A program made the translations under genes and the position numbers. From Begonia masoniana (taxonomy: Eukaryota; Streptophyta; Magnoliopsida; Cucurbitales; Begoniaceae), in NCBI GenBank assembly GCA_022432975.1, contig CM039509.1:12666095-12730094 (forward strand): 64,000 bases of DNA. Direction: 5' to 3'. Below, one piece after another: positions 33,838 through 46,346 of this stretch. How positions within the stretch are numbered: the first letter of the stretch is position 1; each line of letters starts with the position of its first letter. The notes beneath the pieces were generated by a model that saw only the letters and a list, made by a program, of their open reading frames with translations, did not search any database and was not told where the DNA came from.

Positions 33838-34996
33838 TGTAACACCCGGATTTACGAGATTTTTGTAATACATGTGAATTAATGGCATTTTTGTAAATAT
33901 GTCAAATCAAGTCGGTTTCGTGAAAAGAAAGTGTTACTACGATCCTAATAATTAATATGAATTTTAAGAAAATTTCAGGAATTTTAAGAGTTGTAACGCT
34001 AATTTTACGAGAATTACGTTTCTCGTAATTTAAAGGTCGTTGTGGTAAAAATAGTAAAAGTGGTCCGTTTTGCGTACGGAAGGTTTTAATGGAACCCTAA
34101 TAATAAGTTAGATTTATTGGCGAAATAAGGAAATTTGGAGAAATCGAATCGTCGGTTAATTAACGAAACAAAGGACGAAACAAATAGAAAATCAAAGGAA
34201 GGGCAAAATCGTAATTTTGCAAGTCAAATTTTAATAAAACATCACAACCCTCTCCTTGTCCTTCATTTTCATGATTTTCTCCTTTTTCCTTCTCTTCCAG
34301 GCGACTTTTCTGTCCATCGGCGTTCTCCTCCTTCCAACAGCGTTTCCCCTCCGATCAACCTCTGTTCTTCACGTTTTCTTCTCCAATCTCGACCCTAGGT
34401 ACGATTCTAAGGTTTTAGAAAGGTTTATTTCAATTTTTACGGAGTTTAAATGATTAGGGTTTCGTTTAGGGTTTTGCGAAAAACGTGATTTTGAGTTTGA
34501 AATCGATAGAGTTATCGTATTTATGAATATAATGGACATATTGGGCGTATTGGACGAAGGTTGGTCTATTCATTGTGAAATATTAAGGTTTGATGATTTT
34601 TTGAGATTTGGAAAACTCCGTTAATGGAGGTTTTGAGGTGTCGAGCATGAATCGCTCGATAAAAATGCCTCAATGAGTTAAATTAGAGTTTTAGGAAATT
34701 TCATTAGTTAAGAGTTTCGTAAGTTTAGACGTTTATTAGTTTAGACTCGTTTTAACGACAAATATTGTGAAATTGCCTTAGGTAAACGACGCTCAGTGGA
34801 CGGAGCTAGAAATTCAACGCGCACGAGGTAAGTTCTCATGACTTACTCTGGCCAATTGGCCTACACCGTATATCGAAGTAGCGTCGAGGGTTATTGTGGA
34901 ATTGTTTGTTTAAATGCTTTGATTGGGTAGTTAGGATTAGTTCTTTTATAGGGTATGCTTTTAATTGCTTTTATTGTCTTGATGGTACGTATGATG
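33838..34996 (+). mobile_element. Element C, 5' LTR left part (split by element B)
   Basis: TGTAACACCCGG starts the LTR. The related LTR of element F starts at 62883. Splice-site consensus is GTACG at about 34399, acceptor TTAG ending about 34781, an exon of about 46 nt, and donor GTAAGT at 34828. A GGCCAATTGGCC hairpin is followed by the first intron arm CCTACACCGTATA (34860-34872). Element B inserted at 34997, inside this candidate intron. The LTR resumes at 44239 after the TGATG duplication. Confidence 0.88.
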
Positions 34997-37274
34997 TGTA
35001 ACGCCCCGAATTATCGAAACCCGGTTCGCTACACTTCACTCTACCATGACTAAGAAATTTCGGATAAATTTTTAAAACTTCATTCGACATTCAAAATTTG
35101 ACATTTTCTAAACATTCAAAACATTTGAAAACTTTGCAGCGGAAAATCATTTAAAACAACAATGAAGTTAGACAAACTGTAGAAAATATTGTTGGGGTGT
35201 TTAACGGAAATGTTGAAGTCATCTGCCGACGACAAGGTCAACGAAAGAAGCAGAAATAGAAAACCGAAGACTTCTGCCGATGACGTCAGCCGGAAGGAAT
35301 GAAAACAAAAGACATCACTCGGTAGGCTTCATCTACCGATGACGTGTACAAACAACGCACACCCTCTGCCGATAACGTCTACACAGCTTCTCTCTCGACT
35401 TCTTCTGCCGATGAAGTCATCGTAACTCCATATACCACTTCATCTGCCGATGAAGTCAATATGACTTCATCTGCCGATGAAGTCAGCGCAATTTCATCTC
35501 CCAACAGACAAACGCACGACATCTAACGATAACAACAATATGTCCCTTTCCGATAGAATTAAAATACGCACTACATCTTCCGATTCTCTAAACGACAAAA
35601 TCACTTAACTCCCTCGGACTGCACCTGCCGATCACTACACAACAAACTTAATACTCTACATCTTCCGATTCTCTAAACGACAAAATCACTTAGCTCCCTC
35701 GGACTGCACCTGCCGATCACTACACAACAAACTTAATACTCTACATCTTCCGATCGAATAGACTACATCTGCCGACACGTGCTTCTCACGTGACTCTTTA
35801 AGACATCTACCGATAGACTTTCATCTTCCGATAGACATCAACACGACTTCCTTCATCCGAATGCAATAAACCTCTACACATATCCACTGATACAGAATTA
35901 TTCGACTCCTACCAATGGACTAAACAAATATCTATAAACCAAGAAAACTTCGACTATCAACTAGACTTAAAACATTTTACCAAAATCCATTCGTAACTCC
36001 AAGTCATTGTATTGATAAAAAAAAATCAGTAAGAACATGAAAATCAGAAATTCTCAAAAGGAAACGAAATCGAACAGCTGTAGCCTCATTTAATAAAAAC
36101 TCAATGTATTCAGATTAAATCATTATCCACTAAACCTCCTCATCTGTAGACAACATGCTAAACCGCCTCATCAGTTACCAAGTTGAAGCCTGAATGCACT
36201 CCTTCAACATCCTCTACTCCTCAACATGATCAGGGGACACACCTGCTAACTCTTCTTCGCCTACATCACAAACTCATCTATTAGCCTAATGCTAAGCAAG
36301 TAAAGCAATATATATATATATGTAAAGTAATGCTGAATTTAAAACTCCTAAACATGCAGTTTCTACTTTCTCATCTCAGTGGCATACACGTTCATTCACA
36401 ACTTGATCTGATCCCATGGTTCCCTTGGGAGTGGGATCAATTCTCCCAATGTCTACATCCTCCTACTTAATTAAGGGGCAGATGAATTCCCTTAACACTT
36501 GATCTGATCCCATGGTTCCCTTGGGAGTGGGATCAATTCTCCCAATGTATAAATCCCTTCATAAGTTAAGGGGTGGATTAGCTCCCTTAATAGTTTGTCT
36601 GTCGCATACAGTTCATACCTTACCATTCCTTACATGAAAATTCATTTTCGTAGTTTTTAATAAATCATGATGCATGGATAACAGAAACATACAATCACGC
36701 ACAAACCTACTGTTTTGTGATGTAGGCCCGAAGGCACAAGCAATACTTTACTTACCTGGATTCCTAGCAAATGCTCGGTTAAGAGCTGCTTCAGGGGTTT
36801 GTTCACCTATATTCATAAACAGAATGTTAAACCTTAATCTAAGTTATTCAGAAACCTAAGGAGTTGGTTTGACATTTCTATTTATCTAACATTCCCGATT
36901 CTGCTCTAACCCTCAAGCAGAATCTCTCACTCGCAACATTATCAAAATGCATACATTGGGATCCTTAAGCTACCTAGGTACTAAAATCAGCAATTAATTG
37001 AATCTAAACTCACCTTGGTTGGAGGAATCTGTGAGGAAATCGCCTAGAGAGCTCTGCTGGGTTGAGCTGAAAACCGAGAGCGAAATGAGTATGACGGCTA
37101 TGCCTCATTCAATCTTTCCTTAAATACGTTATCCATAACATAAATTGACAATTACCCTTATGCCCTCACTTAGTTACTCATTAACCTAATTGATTTTACG
37201 CTTAATTTCATTCTATAAAATTCACTCTTAGAAGATTAATAGGTTATTTTAATTCTAATAAACCGGGTGTTACA
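34997..37274 (-). repeat. 3' LTR of element B
   Basis: A 2278 bp LTR. On the minus strand it has donor GTAAGT at 36755, intron arms 36726-36716 and 36270-36260, an 18-nt micro-exon and then GTGTGT. Between 35220 and 35860 it holds the ancestral, unexpanded form of the S2 minisatellite (two or three ACTTCATC-TGCC-GATGAAGT units) and a duplicated block of about 90 bp with ATCTTCCGATTCTCTAAACG. Confidence 0.93.
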
Positions 37275-37288
37275 ATCTACCCTCCTTA
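37275..37288 (-). promoter_or_regulatory. Polypurine tract of element B
   Basis: Minus strand TAAGGAGGGTAGAT immediately before the 3' LTR, identical to that of element A. Confidence 0.85.
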
Positions 37289-37309
37289 AAAGAATTTTGT
37301 CCTCAAAAT

Positions 37310-40300
37310 TCAGTACCTGAACAATCTTGGATGCTGGTCCATCATGTCTTGCTAGCGTTCCCAAGTTGTCTCCTCTATATTCTGATTATGCCATAAGACT
37401 TTCACTAGTGGAACTTCCTTGTTGCGTAATACTTTTACTGCATAATCCAAGATCCTTACTGGTCTCTCCTCATAGGTCAGTGTAGGTTGAATTTCAATGT
37501 TCTGCCGTTCCATAATCTGAGATGGATCCCTCAAGCACTTCTTAAGCATAGAAATATGGAACACATTGTGGATTCCTTCCATAGAGTCCGGCAATTGCAG
37601 CTCATATGCTGATTTTCCAATCCTCTTCAAGATTGAGAAAGGTCCAACATATCTTGGGTTAAGCTTCCCTCTCTTCCCAAATCTCACAACTCCTTTGAAT
37701 GGTGATACCTTAAGAAAAACCTCACTACCAACTTCAAACTCTAACTCTCTGCGTCTTCTGTCAGCATAGCTTTTCTGTCGACTTTGAGCTGTTAAGATCC
37801 TCTGACGGATGAGAGCAACCTTCTCAACAGTTTGCTGCACAATATCAGGACCAAGTAACTGTGCTTCGCCAACTTCATCCCAGTACAAGGGTGATCTGCA
37901 TTTTCGTCCATACAATGCTTCATACGGTGCCATTCTTATTGTTGCCTGAAAGCTGTTATTGTAAGAGAACTCTACTAGATCTAGGTACTTACTCCAAGAG
38001 CCTTGGAAATCTAAAACACATGCACGGAGCATATCTTCTAGAATCTGAATAGTTCTCTCGGATTGTCCATCAGTTTGAGGGTGAAAGGCCGTGCTAAAGT
38101 TAAGTTGTGTTCCCATAGCCTTATGCAAACTTTTCCAAAACTTAGATGTAAATCTAGAGTCTCGGTCTGAAACTATAGTGCTTGGAACTCCATGCAATCT
38201 AATGATTTCTTGCACATACAACTCTGCAAGTTAATCCATCGAATGTGTTATCTTTATAGGCAGAAAATGGGCGGATTTGGTCAAACGATCAACTACTACC
38301 CAAATTGAATCATGTCCTTTTGCTGTTCTAGGCAATCCTGTAACAAAATCCATTGTCACTTGATCCCACTTCCATTCCGGAACTGATAGGGGTTGTAATG
38401 TCCCTGCAGGCCTCTGATGTTCAGCCTTAACTTGCTGGCAGATCAAGCATGATCCTACGTACTCTGCCACATTTCTTTTCATATTAGGCCACCAGTAATG
38501 CTGCTTAAGGTCTCTGTACATTTTAGTACTTCCAGGATGAACAGAGAGCCTAGAAGAGTGTGCCTCGGATAGAATTTCCTTTCTAAGTTCAATATCAGCC
38601 GGAACAAACCATCTATTTTGAAACTTGAGAATTCCATCAACCGAGCAGCTGAAATTCGTCCTGTCAGTAGAATCCACGCACAATTTATACTTGTTGCATT
38701 CAGCGTCATTCATTTGAACTTCTTTTATTCTTTCCAAAATAGTAGGCCTCAAGGATATGGCCGAAAGCATGGCTGACACACTAGATACTGCTTCAAGGTT
38801 AAACCTTAAGAATTCGGTCTCTAAGGCTATCGGTATGTCTAGAATCAACGTAGAAACCGATGGAGTCACCCTACTCAAAGCGTCTGCCACAACATTCGCC
38901 TTACCGGGATGATACTTAATCTCAAAGTCATAGTCCTTTACAAATTCCAACCATCTACGTTGCCTCATGTTTAGTTCCTTCTGTGTGAAAATGTACTTTA
39001 GACTCTTATGATCTGAAAATATTTCGCACGATTGTCCATACAAATAATGCCTCCAAATCTTGAATGCAAATACTACAGCAGCTAATTCCAAGTCATGTGT
39101 AGGGTAATTCTTCTCATGAGTTTTCAACTGTCTGGAAGCATAGGCTATCACTTTTCCTTCTTGCATCAAGACACAGCCAAGACCAATCTTGGATGCATCA
39201 CAATAAATACTAAATTTACCATTCTCAGCAGGAAGGGTCAGGATTGGAGCATTGGTCAGTTTCTGTTTCAAGGCTTGGAAACTATGCTCACATTCATCGG
39301 TCCATAAATACTTCACATTTTTCCTTGTTAACTTAGTAAGAGGTGTAGCAATCTTTGAAAATCCTTCAATGAACTTTCTATAATACCCTGCAAGTCCAAG
39401 AAAACTTCTAATATCAGTAGCATTCTTCGGTTGGGGCCATTCCTTAACTGCTTGAACTTTAGTCGGGTCGACAGATAATCCCTCTCCAGAGATGACATGT
39501 CCTAGAAAGTGAACTTGGTCCAACCAAAATTCACACTTAGAAAACTTGGCGTATAGTTGGCGCTGCTTCAATAATTCTAATACTAAGTTTAAGTGTCTTG
39601 TGTGCTCCTCCTTGGTCTTAGAATAAATTAGAATGTCATCAATGAATACAATAACAAACTTGTCCAAATACTCGTGAAACACCCTATTCATAAGATCCAT
39701 AAAGGCTGCCGGTGCATTTGTCAAACCAAAAGACATAACCAAAAACTCAAAATGTCCATACCTAGTACGAAAGGCAGTCTTTGGGATATCTTCGGATTTA
39801 ACCTTCAGTTGGTAATAACCGGATCTAAGGTCAATCTTAGAGAAAACTTTTGCACCTCTAAGCTGGTCAAATAAGTCATCAATTCTCGGTAGGGGATACT
39901 TGTTTTTGATAGTTAGCTTATTTAATTCCCTATAGTCTATGCACATACGCATTGATCCATCTTTCTTTTTGAAAAAAAGGACAGGTGCACCCCACGGCGA
40001 AAAGCTTGGGCGTATGAACCCTTTCTCTAATAGTTCTTCCAACTGTTTCTTTAATTCTTTAAGCTCTGTAGGTGCTAGTCTATAAGGATTCTTAGATACA
40101 GGCTCGGCGCCTGGGTAAACATCCACAACAAATTCAATTTCCCTATCTGGTGGCAAGCCAGGAAGGTCATCTAAGAATACTTCAGGAAATTCTTGAACAA
40201 CCAAGACATTTTGGGGACTTGATCTTCCTAAATGTTGTGTGTCTAAAACGCTAGCCAAAAAGCACAAATACTCCCTGCATGGGGTGGGTCTACTATTTAT

Positions 40301-41836
40301 AGAAGACATCACGGTCATTTCCTTGCTCTTCTTCAGAGCTTGAAAGGTATGCTTCAAACTACCAGGGGGTTGGAAACTAACTATTCCAGTCCTACAATCG
40401 ATTATAGCGTGGTGATTAAACAACCAGTCCATTCCTAGGATTACATCAAATCCCGTTATATCCATAACAATTAAATCAGCAGATAGGTTTTTGTCCCCTA
40501 CTAATACCATGCAATTATGCAATACATGATTGGAATGCAAATGCTCACCAGAGGGTAAAGCAACATTGAATACATGCCTAGAAGGGGTGGATTGTACTTC
40601 CAACTTATCAGCAAAAGTAGACGCAACAAAGGAGTGCGTTGCGCCTGAATCTAGCAAGGTAAAAGCAGGCATAGAATTAACCAATATAGTACCTGACACA
40701 ACAGCAGGCTGGTCTCCTTCTCCCGACTCCATCATAGAAAATATTCTCGGCTTTATTTTAGCAGGGCCACTCTTCAACGTTGGGCAGTCTCTGATGACGT
40801 GGCCAGTCTTATTACAGTTGAAACATCGAAGGACTCTGGGCTTCGGGCAATCCTTAAACGAATGTCCAAACTCCTCACAGTTATAACACTTACCAGTCCC
40901 AAACCTACACTCGCCCAGGTGATTTTTCATACATTTCATGCACTGAGGAAACTTCTCGGCATCTGGTACCTTCTTTCCAGAACCCTGACTACCCTGGCCT
41001 CCAGCAGGCCTCTTTATCCCTCTCTGCTGGTGGGGCTGAAAGAACTTTCGCGGGGCTTCCTTTGGTCCAGCACACTTCATTTCAGCTTCTTCTGCCTCCA
41101 ATACAGTAGACACTACTTCGCTGAATGACAAGCCTTTAATGCCTGAGTACTTCACTCCTCTGTAAATCTCTTGCTTTAGACCTTGCAGGTATTGAAACAC
41201 TTTATCCTCATTTCTATGAACGAGGTATCTAGCAAACCTTGACAGAGACTCGAATTGCCTGTTGTACTCTGCCACAGACCCAGTCTGCTTCAAGCTCAAA
41301 AACTCAGCCTTCTTTGCGTTCTGGACAGTGGTGCTAAAATATTTCTCATAGAAGACTTCCTTGAATTGCGACCAGGACATGGTTGCAATATCGGTGGTGA
41401 TCTCCAGCGACTCCCACCAAAGTTGTGCATCCCCTGCTAGATGAAACATTGCCAAAATGACTTTCTCTCCGTCTCCAACATTGGCACATCTGAACATGCT
41501 CTCAATCTTTCGAAGCCATTCCTCAGCAACAATCGGGTTAGATGACTTTCCATCAAATGTGGGTGGTTGCAGCCTAAGAAATCTATCCCCTGAATGCTCA
41601 TTGACGTGACCTGAATTGGCACTTCCTTGTGTTTCCCGACTCAATAACACACCTAACTGGTCAGATTGCTGTCGCACAATGTCTGTCTGCTGACGCATCA
41701 ACTCCGTCAGCTGTCTAATTACACTTGAATCTTCTTCACTCCTCAAGTTCGGCATCTCCCTAGGTACTCTTGGTCTCCCTGGTCGTCTAGCCATTTGTCT
41801 AAGGTTCTGCACAAAGTTATCTATACTCATAAACAT
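37310..41836 (-). pseudogene. gag-pol: gag-pol polyprotein of element B, nearly intact (two nonsense codons)
   Basis: One frame runs the whole polyprotein. The first 1201 residues (41836-38234) hold gag (about 103-225), a CX2CX3HX3C cluster and two CCHC knuckles (299-351), protease ([10 protein letters not shown], 394-403), reverse transcriptase (FIDD at 731-734), RNase H (about 885-998) and the first half of integrase (H1093, H1100, C1130, C1133, D1163). A TAA at 38233-38231 sits where A has CAA. The same frame then continues with the rest of the integrase core ([16 protein letters not shown]), the GPF module and chromodomain ([17 protein letters not shown]). A TAG near 37352 replaces a CAG, about 14 codons before the natural TGA at 37310. 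The likely true start is MARRPGRP at 41794, matching element A, rather than 41836. Readthrough or either reversion would restore most of the protein, so B is the best candidate for recent activity. Confidence 0.95.
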
Positions 41837-41935
41837 CTTATAACTAAAGCTAACATAAACACTTACAGTTGTTGGAGTACTTTCATGCGACGATTGGCAC
41901 TGATGAGTAATCTTCTGAACGGTTTAGCAGCATGT

Positions 41936-41946
41936 CTCTGATACCA
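41936..41946 (-). promoter_or_regulatory. Primer binding site of element B
   Basis: Minus strand TGGTATCAGAG, 3 bp inside the 5' LTR end, complementary to initiator tRNA-Met. Confidence 0.88.
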
Positions 41947-41949
41947 TAC

Positions 41950-44233
41950 TGTAACGCCCCGAATTATCTAAACCCGGTTCGCTACACTTCACTCTACCAT
42001 GACTAAGAAATTTCGGATAAATTTTTAAAACTTCATTCGACATTCAAAATTTGACATTTTCTAAACATTCAAAACATTTGAAAACTTTGCAGCGGAAAAT
42101 CATTTAAAACAACAATGAAGTTAGACAAACTGTAGAAAATATTGTTGGGGTGTTTAACGGAAATGTTGAAGTCATCTGCCAACGACAAGGTCAACGAAAG
42201 AAGCAGAAATAGAAAACCGAAGACTTCTGCCGATGACGTCAGCCGGAAGGAATGAAAACAAAAGACATCACTCGGTAGGCTTCATCTACCGATGACGTGT
42301 ACAAACAACGCACACCCTCTGCCGATAACGTCTACACAGCTTCTCTCTCGACTTCTTCTGCCGATGAAGTCGTCGTAACTCCATATACCACTTCATCTGC
42401 CGATGAAGTCAATATGACTTCATCTGCCGATGAAGTCAGCGCAATTTCATCTCCCAACAGACAAACGCACGACATCTAACGATAACGACAATATGTCCCT
42501 TTCCGATAGAATTAAAATACGCACTACATTTTCCGATTCTCTAAACGACAAAATCACTTAACTCCCTCGGACTGCACCTGCCGATCACTACACAACAAAC
42601 TTAATACTCTACATCTTCCGATTCTCTAAACGACAAAATCACTTAACTCCCTCGGACTGCACCTGCCGATCACTACACAACAAACTTAATACTCTACATC
42701 TTCCGATCGAATAGACTACATCTGCCGACACGTGCTTCTCACGTGACTCTTTAAGACATCTACCGATAGACTTTCATCTTCCGATAGACATCAACACGAC
42801 TTCCTTCATCCGAATGCAATAAACCTCTACACATATCCACTGATACAGAATTATTCGACTCCTACCAATGGACTAAACAACATATCTATAAACCAAGAAA
42901 ACTTCGACTATCAACCAGACTTAAAACATTTTACCAAAAATCCATTTGTAACACTCCAAGTCATTGTATTGATAAAAAAAATCAGTAAGAACATGAAAAT
43001 CAGAAATTCTCAAAAGGAAACGAAATCGAACAGCTGTAGCCTCATTTAATAAAAACTCAATGTATTCAGATTAAATCATTATCCACTAAACCTCCTCATC
43101 TGTAGACAACATGCTAAACCGCCTCATCAGTTACCAAGTTGAAGTCTGAATGCACTCCTTCAACATCCTCTACTCCTCAACATGATCAGGGGACACACCT
43201 GCTAACTCTTCTTCGCCTACATCACAAAACTCATCTATTAGCCTAATGCTAAGCAAGTAAAGCAATATATATATATATATGTAAAGTAATGCTGAATTTA
43301 AAACTCCTAAACATGCAGTTTCTACTTTCTCATCTCAGTGGCATACACGTTCATTCACAACTTGATCTGATCCCATGGTTCCCTTGGGAGTGGGATCAAT
43401 TCTCCCAATGTCTACATCCTCCTACTTAATTAAGGGGCAGATGAATTCCCTTAACACTTGATCTGATCCCATGGTTCCCTTGGGAGTGGGATCAATTCTC
43501 CCAATGTATAAATCCCTTCATAAGTTAAGGGGTGGATTAGCTCCCTTAATAGTTTGTCTGTCGCATACAGTTCATACCTTACCATTCCTTACATGAAAAT
43601 TCATTTTCGTAGTTTTTAATAAATCATGATGCATGGATAACAGAAACATACAATCACGCACAAACCTACTGTTTTGTGATGTAGGCCCGAAGGCACAAGC
43701 AATACTTTACTTACCTGGATTCCTAGCAAATGCTCGGTTAAGAGCTGCTTCAGGGGTTTGTTCACCTATATTCATAAACAGAATGTTAAACCTTAATCTA
43801 AGCTATTCAGAAACCTAAGGAGTTGGTTTGACATTTCTATTTATCTAACATTCCCGATTCTGCTCTAACCCTCAAGCAGAATCTCTCACTCGCAACATTA
43901 TCAAAATGCATACATTGGGATCCTTAAGCTACCTAGGTACTAAAATCAGCAATTAATCGAATCTAAACTCACCTTGGTTGGAGGAATCTGTGAGGAAATC
44001 GCCTAGAGAGCTCTGCTGGGTTGAGCTGAAAACCGAGAGCGAAATGAGTATGACGGCTATGCCTCATTCAATCTTTCCTTAAATACGTTATCCATAACAT
44101 AAATTGACAATTACCCTTATGCCCTCACTTAGTTACTCATTAACCTAATTGATTTTACCCCTAATTTCATTCTATAAAATTCACTCTTAGAAGATTAATA
44201 GGTTATTTTAATTCTAATAAACCGGGTGTTACA
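41950..44233 (-). repeat. 5' LTR of element B
   Basis: A 2284 bp LTR, TGTAACGCCCC (plus strand) to GGGTGTTACA. It has the same module as the 3' LTR: donor 43714, arms 43685-43675 and 43226-43216. Differences from the 3' LTR are scattered single bases and (AT) run length. Confidence 0.93.
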
Positions 44234-44238
44234 TGATG

Positions 44239-45629
44239 TATGTTTACTTTAAGCACGTAATTGTCCATGCATCACGGTTTTCAATTATGCATAGAAAATG
44301 AATTTCCGCACTATGTTTTAAAGAAAATGGTGATGTGGCCTGAAATGGGGCTATTGACCTATTGTGAAGGCTGAGAAGGGTCGGTCACAATACCGCATCT
44401 AATAAGAACCCATGTATGTTTATGGTCATGCGAGGTGGGGCTCAGGCATGGCTGTGCGTGTTGCAAGCATGTACCCCCCTCCGCTAGGTGGAAAGGGTTG
44501 TCCAACCGCAGGATGTGCCCTTTTCATTTAGCGGGTTGAGACCTCGGTGACAACCTATGTAAAGATAAGAAAATGTTGCATGATTTCTGAAACTCATTTG
44601 CACAGCATGCATTTGCATTTACGAAACTTGCTGAGCCTTTAGCTCATAGATTGTCTGTATGGTGTAGGTGATCTTGACATAGGTGAGGGCGAGATCCCTC
44701 CACCCGAGGAATGATGCAGTTGAAGGAGGATGGCCCGCGGGAGTGTGTTGGGCAGTCAAGGCACCTTTTTGACCCGTGGGGAAGTAAATGTATGTTTTGG
44801 GAACACGATAGTTTTATAATTGTGTAGTTGAACAAATTAGGATGTTTGGGAATCTGGATAGTAGATAGGTTTACTTTGTGATATTTTTAAATGACTTTGA
44901 TACTTATTTTACAACCGTTTGGTGATTTTGAACAGGAAGAATTGTTAAGCTTTTAAACGGATCTACGCGGTTTATTTTTATGAATTTTCACTATGTTTTC
45001 GGCTAAGTTTTGGGTAGGTTTTGTGATTTATGAAATAGAGAAATGTATAAAAATATAGGAGGTTTTGAATGAAAATGTGGTGAAGTGTTTAGTTTAATGG
45101 TGTGTTAGGTGTATGTTTACACAGGGAAAAGAAAGAAAGAAGTGGAAGAAAAGAAAAAGAAGAAGAGGTAGAGAACCTGCCGATCGATTGCCATCGATCG
45201 GCAGGGTGATCGCTGCTCTCTGGATTTTCTAGAGAGCGGGGCGATCGATCGCCCATATGTGGGGCGATTGATCACCCCCAATTGTAAATGGGCGATCGAT
45301 CACCACAATGAGCGGCGATCGATCGCCCCTCAATTTTTACAATGGGCGATTCCATCGCCTGCCAAAGGGGTGATCGATCGCCCCTGCATGTTTTGGAACA
45401 ATTGTCCCTTCTGCCCTCCAAGCTTTGGCCGATGTTTTAATTGCTTTATAATTGTTTTAAATAATTGTTTTAAGTTTTATTTCAATTGTTTTAAGTTTTG
45501 TTTAAGTGGTTTTCAAAATAGTTTTCGAACGATTTTAACGAATTTGTATACGATGTAAATTCCGCTCAAAGTTTACACAGATAAAAAAAAAATACGGGAT
45601 AATAGGGGTGCAGTGTTAGGGTCGCTACA
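44239..45629 (+). mobile_element. Element C, 5' LTR right part
   Basis: The LTR of C resumes after the second TGATG. It carries the second intron arm TGTATGGTGTAGG (44656-44668), a 15-nt micro-exon at 44668-44682 and donor GTGAGG at 44683. It ends GGGTCGCTACA at 45629. A palindrome-rich block lies at 45178-45392. Without B the LTR is about 2.55 kb. Confidence 0.88.
45178..45392. repeat. GCGATCGATCGC palindrome cluster in LTR of C
   Basis: The self-complementary motif GGCGATCGATCGCC and close variants (CGATCGATTG, GCGATTGATCACC, GTGATCGATCGCC) occur about eight times within 215 bp, 240-450 bp before the LTR end and primer site. The E LTR holds a similar cluster (GCCGATCGATCGGC) at the equivalent place. 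Confidence 0.85.
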
Positions 45630-45633
45630 GTTA

Positions 45634-45645
45634 TGGTATCAGAGC
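45634..45645 (+). promoter_or_regulatory. Primer binding site of element C
   Basis: TGGTATCAGAGC, 4 bp after the LTR, a 12-nt match to the initiator tRNA-Met 3' end. Confidence 0.9.
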
Positions 45646-45794
45646 CCCCGGATTTTAAAAACGGTTCTGTAGACTGCTCGACTGCACGGCACTACGCGGA
45701 AATCCTTCATCAACTGTAAATATGTTTAAAAGTTTTATTTGATTTCGATTTCGTAGAGTTATTTACTTTTAACCTTTATAGGAGTTATAGAAAT

Positions 45795-46346
45795 ATGGTG
45801 CGTCGAGGAAATGACCGAGATGATACGATAGAACACCTTAAGGATTTTATTGCCCAACAGTCCCAACACATGGAGCGACAGGCCCAACAAATGGAGAGAC
45901 AGTCCTAGCAGCTGGGCACCCTAATAGACCGTGAAGGTGCTAGAGCTCGGGAGACAGCAACTCTGGGTAATCGAGGGGTGGAGAGATTCCAGAAGCTCCA
46001 ACCTCCTGTGTTCAACGGACAGTCTACGGATCCCTCTTCAGCCGAGGAGTGGATTCAAACCATGGAGGACATGCTGGCCTACGCAAGTATAGAGGACGGA
46101 GAGAAGGTTGCGTTGGTGAGCTACCACTTAGCACTAGATGCCCGATTCTGGTGGGATTCCATCAAGGCAACCACCGATGTGACGACTATGAGTTGGGAAC
46201 GGTTCAGAATGGTATTTTATGACAAGTACTTCAGTCATACAGTACGAGAGGCAAAGATGGTGGAGTTCATGCAGTTGCGGCAAGTTGGTTCGATTGCCGA
46301 CTATGTGAGGAGGTTTGAGGCTTTGTCCCGCCGCGTCAGGTCAGTG
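45795..46346 (+). pseudogene. gag: gag of element C, N-terminal part (interrupted by element D)
   Basis: Starts MVRRGNDRDD. An in-frame TAG lies at 45906-45908 in a glutamine-rich stretch, and the frame then continues through the Ty3/gypsy gag domain (SAEEWIQTMEDMLAYASI, ARFWWDSIKATTDV, VFYDKYFSHTVREAKMVEF). The gene is cut at 46346 by element D and resumes at 58410. The equivalent start in A and B is MSRRPGRP / MARRPGRP. A candidate 66-nt intron (GTAAAT at 45715, TATAG ending 45780) precedes the ATG, as in A and B. Confidence 0.88.

Larger units (their letters stand above)
34997..44233 (-). mobile_element. Full-length Tekay-type retrotransposon B, TSD TGATG
   Basis: A 9237 bp element with two LTRs (34997-37274 and 41950-44233) that are nearly identical apart from a few substitutions and small indels, so the insertion is young. 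It is flanked by TGATG at 34992-34996 and 44234-44238. On the minus strand the order is 5' LTR, primer site, gag-pol, polypurine tract, 3' LTR. It belongs to the same LTR family as S2 and A but a different subfamily from A. Confidence 0.95.
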
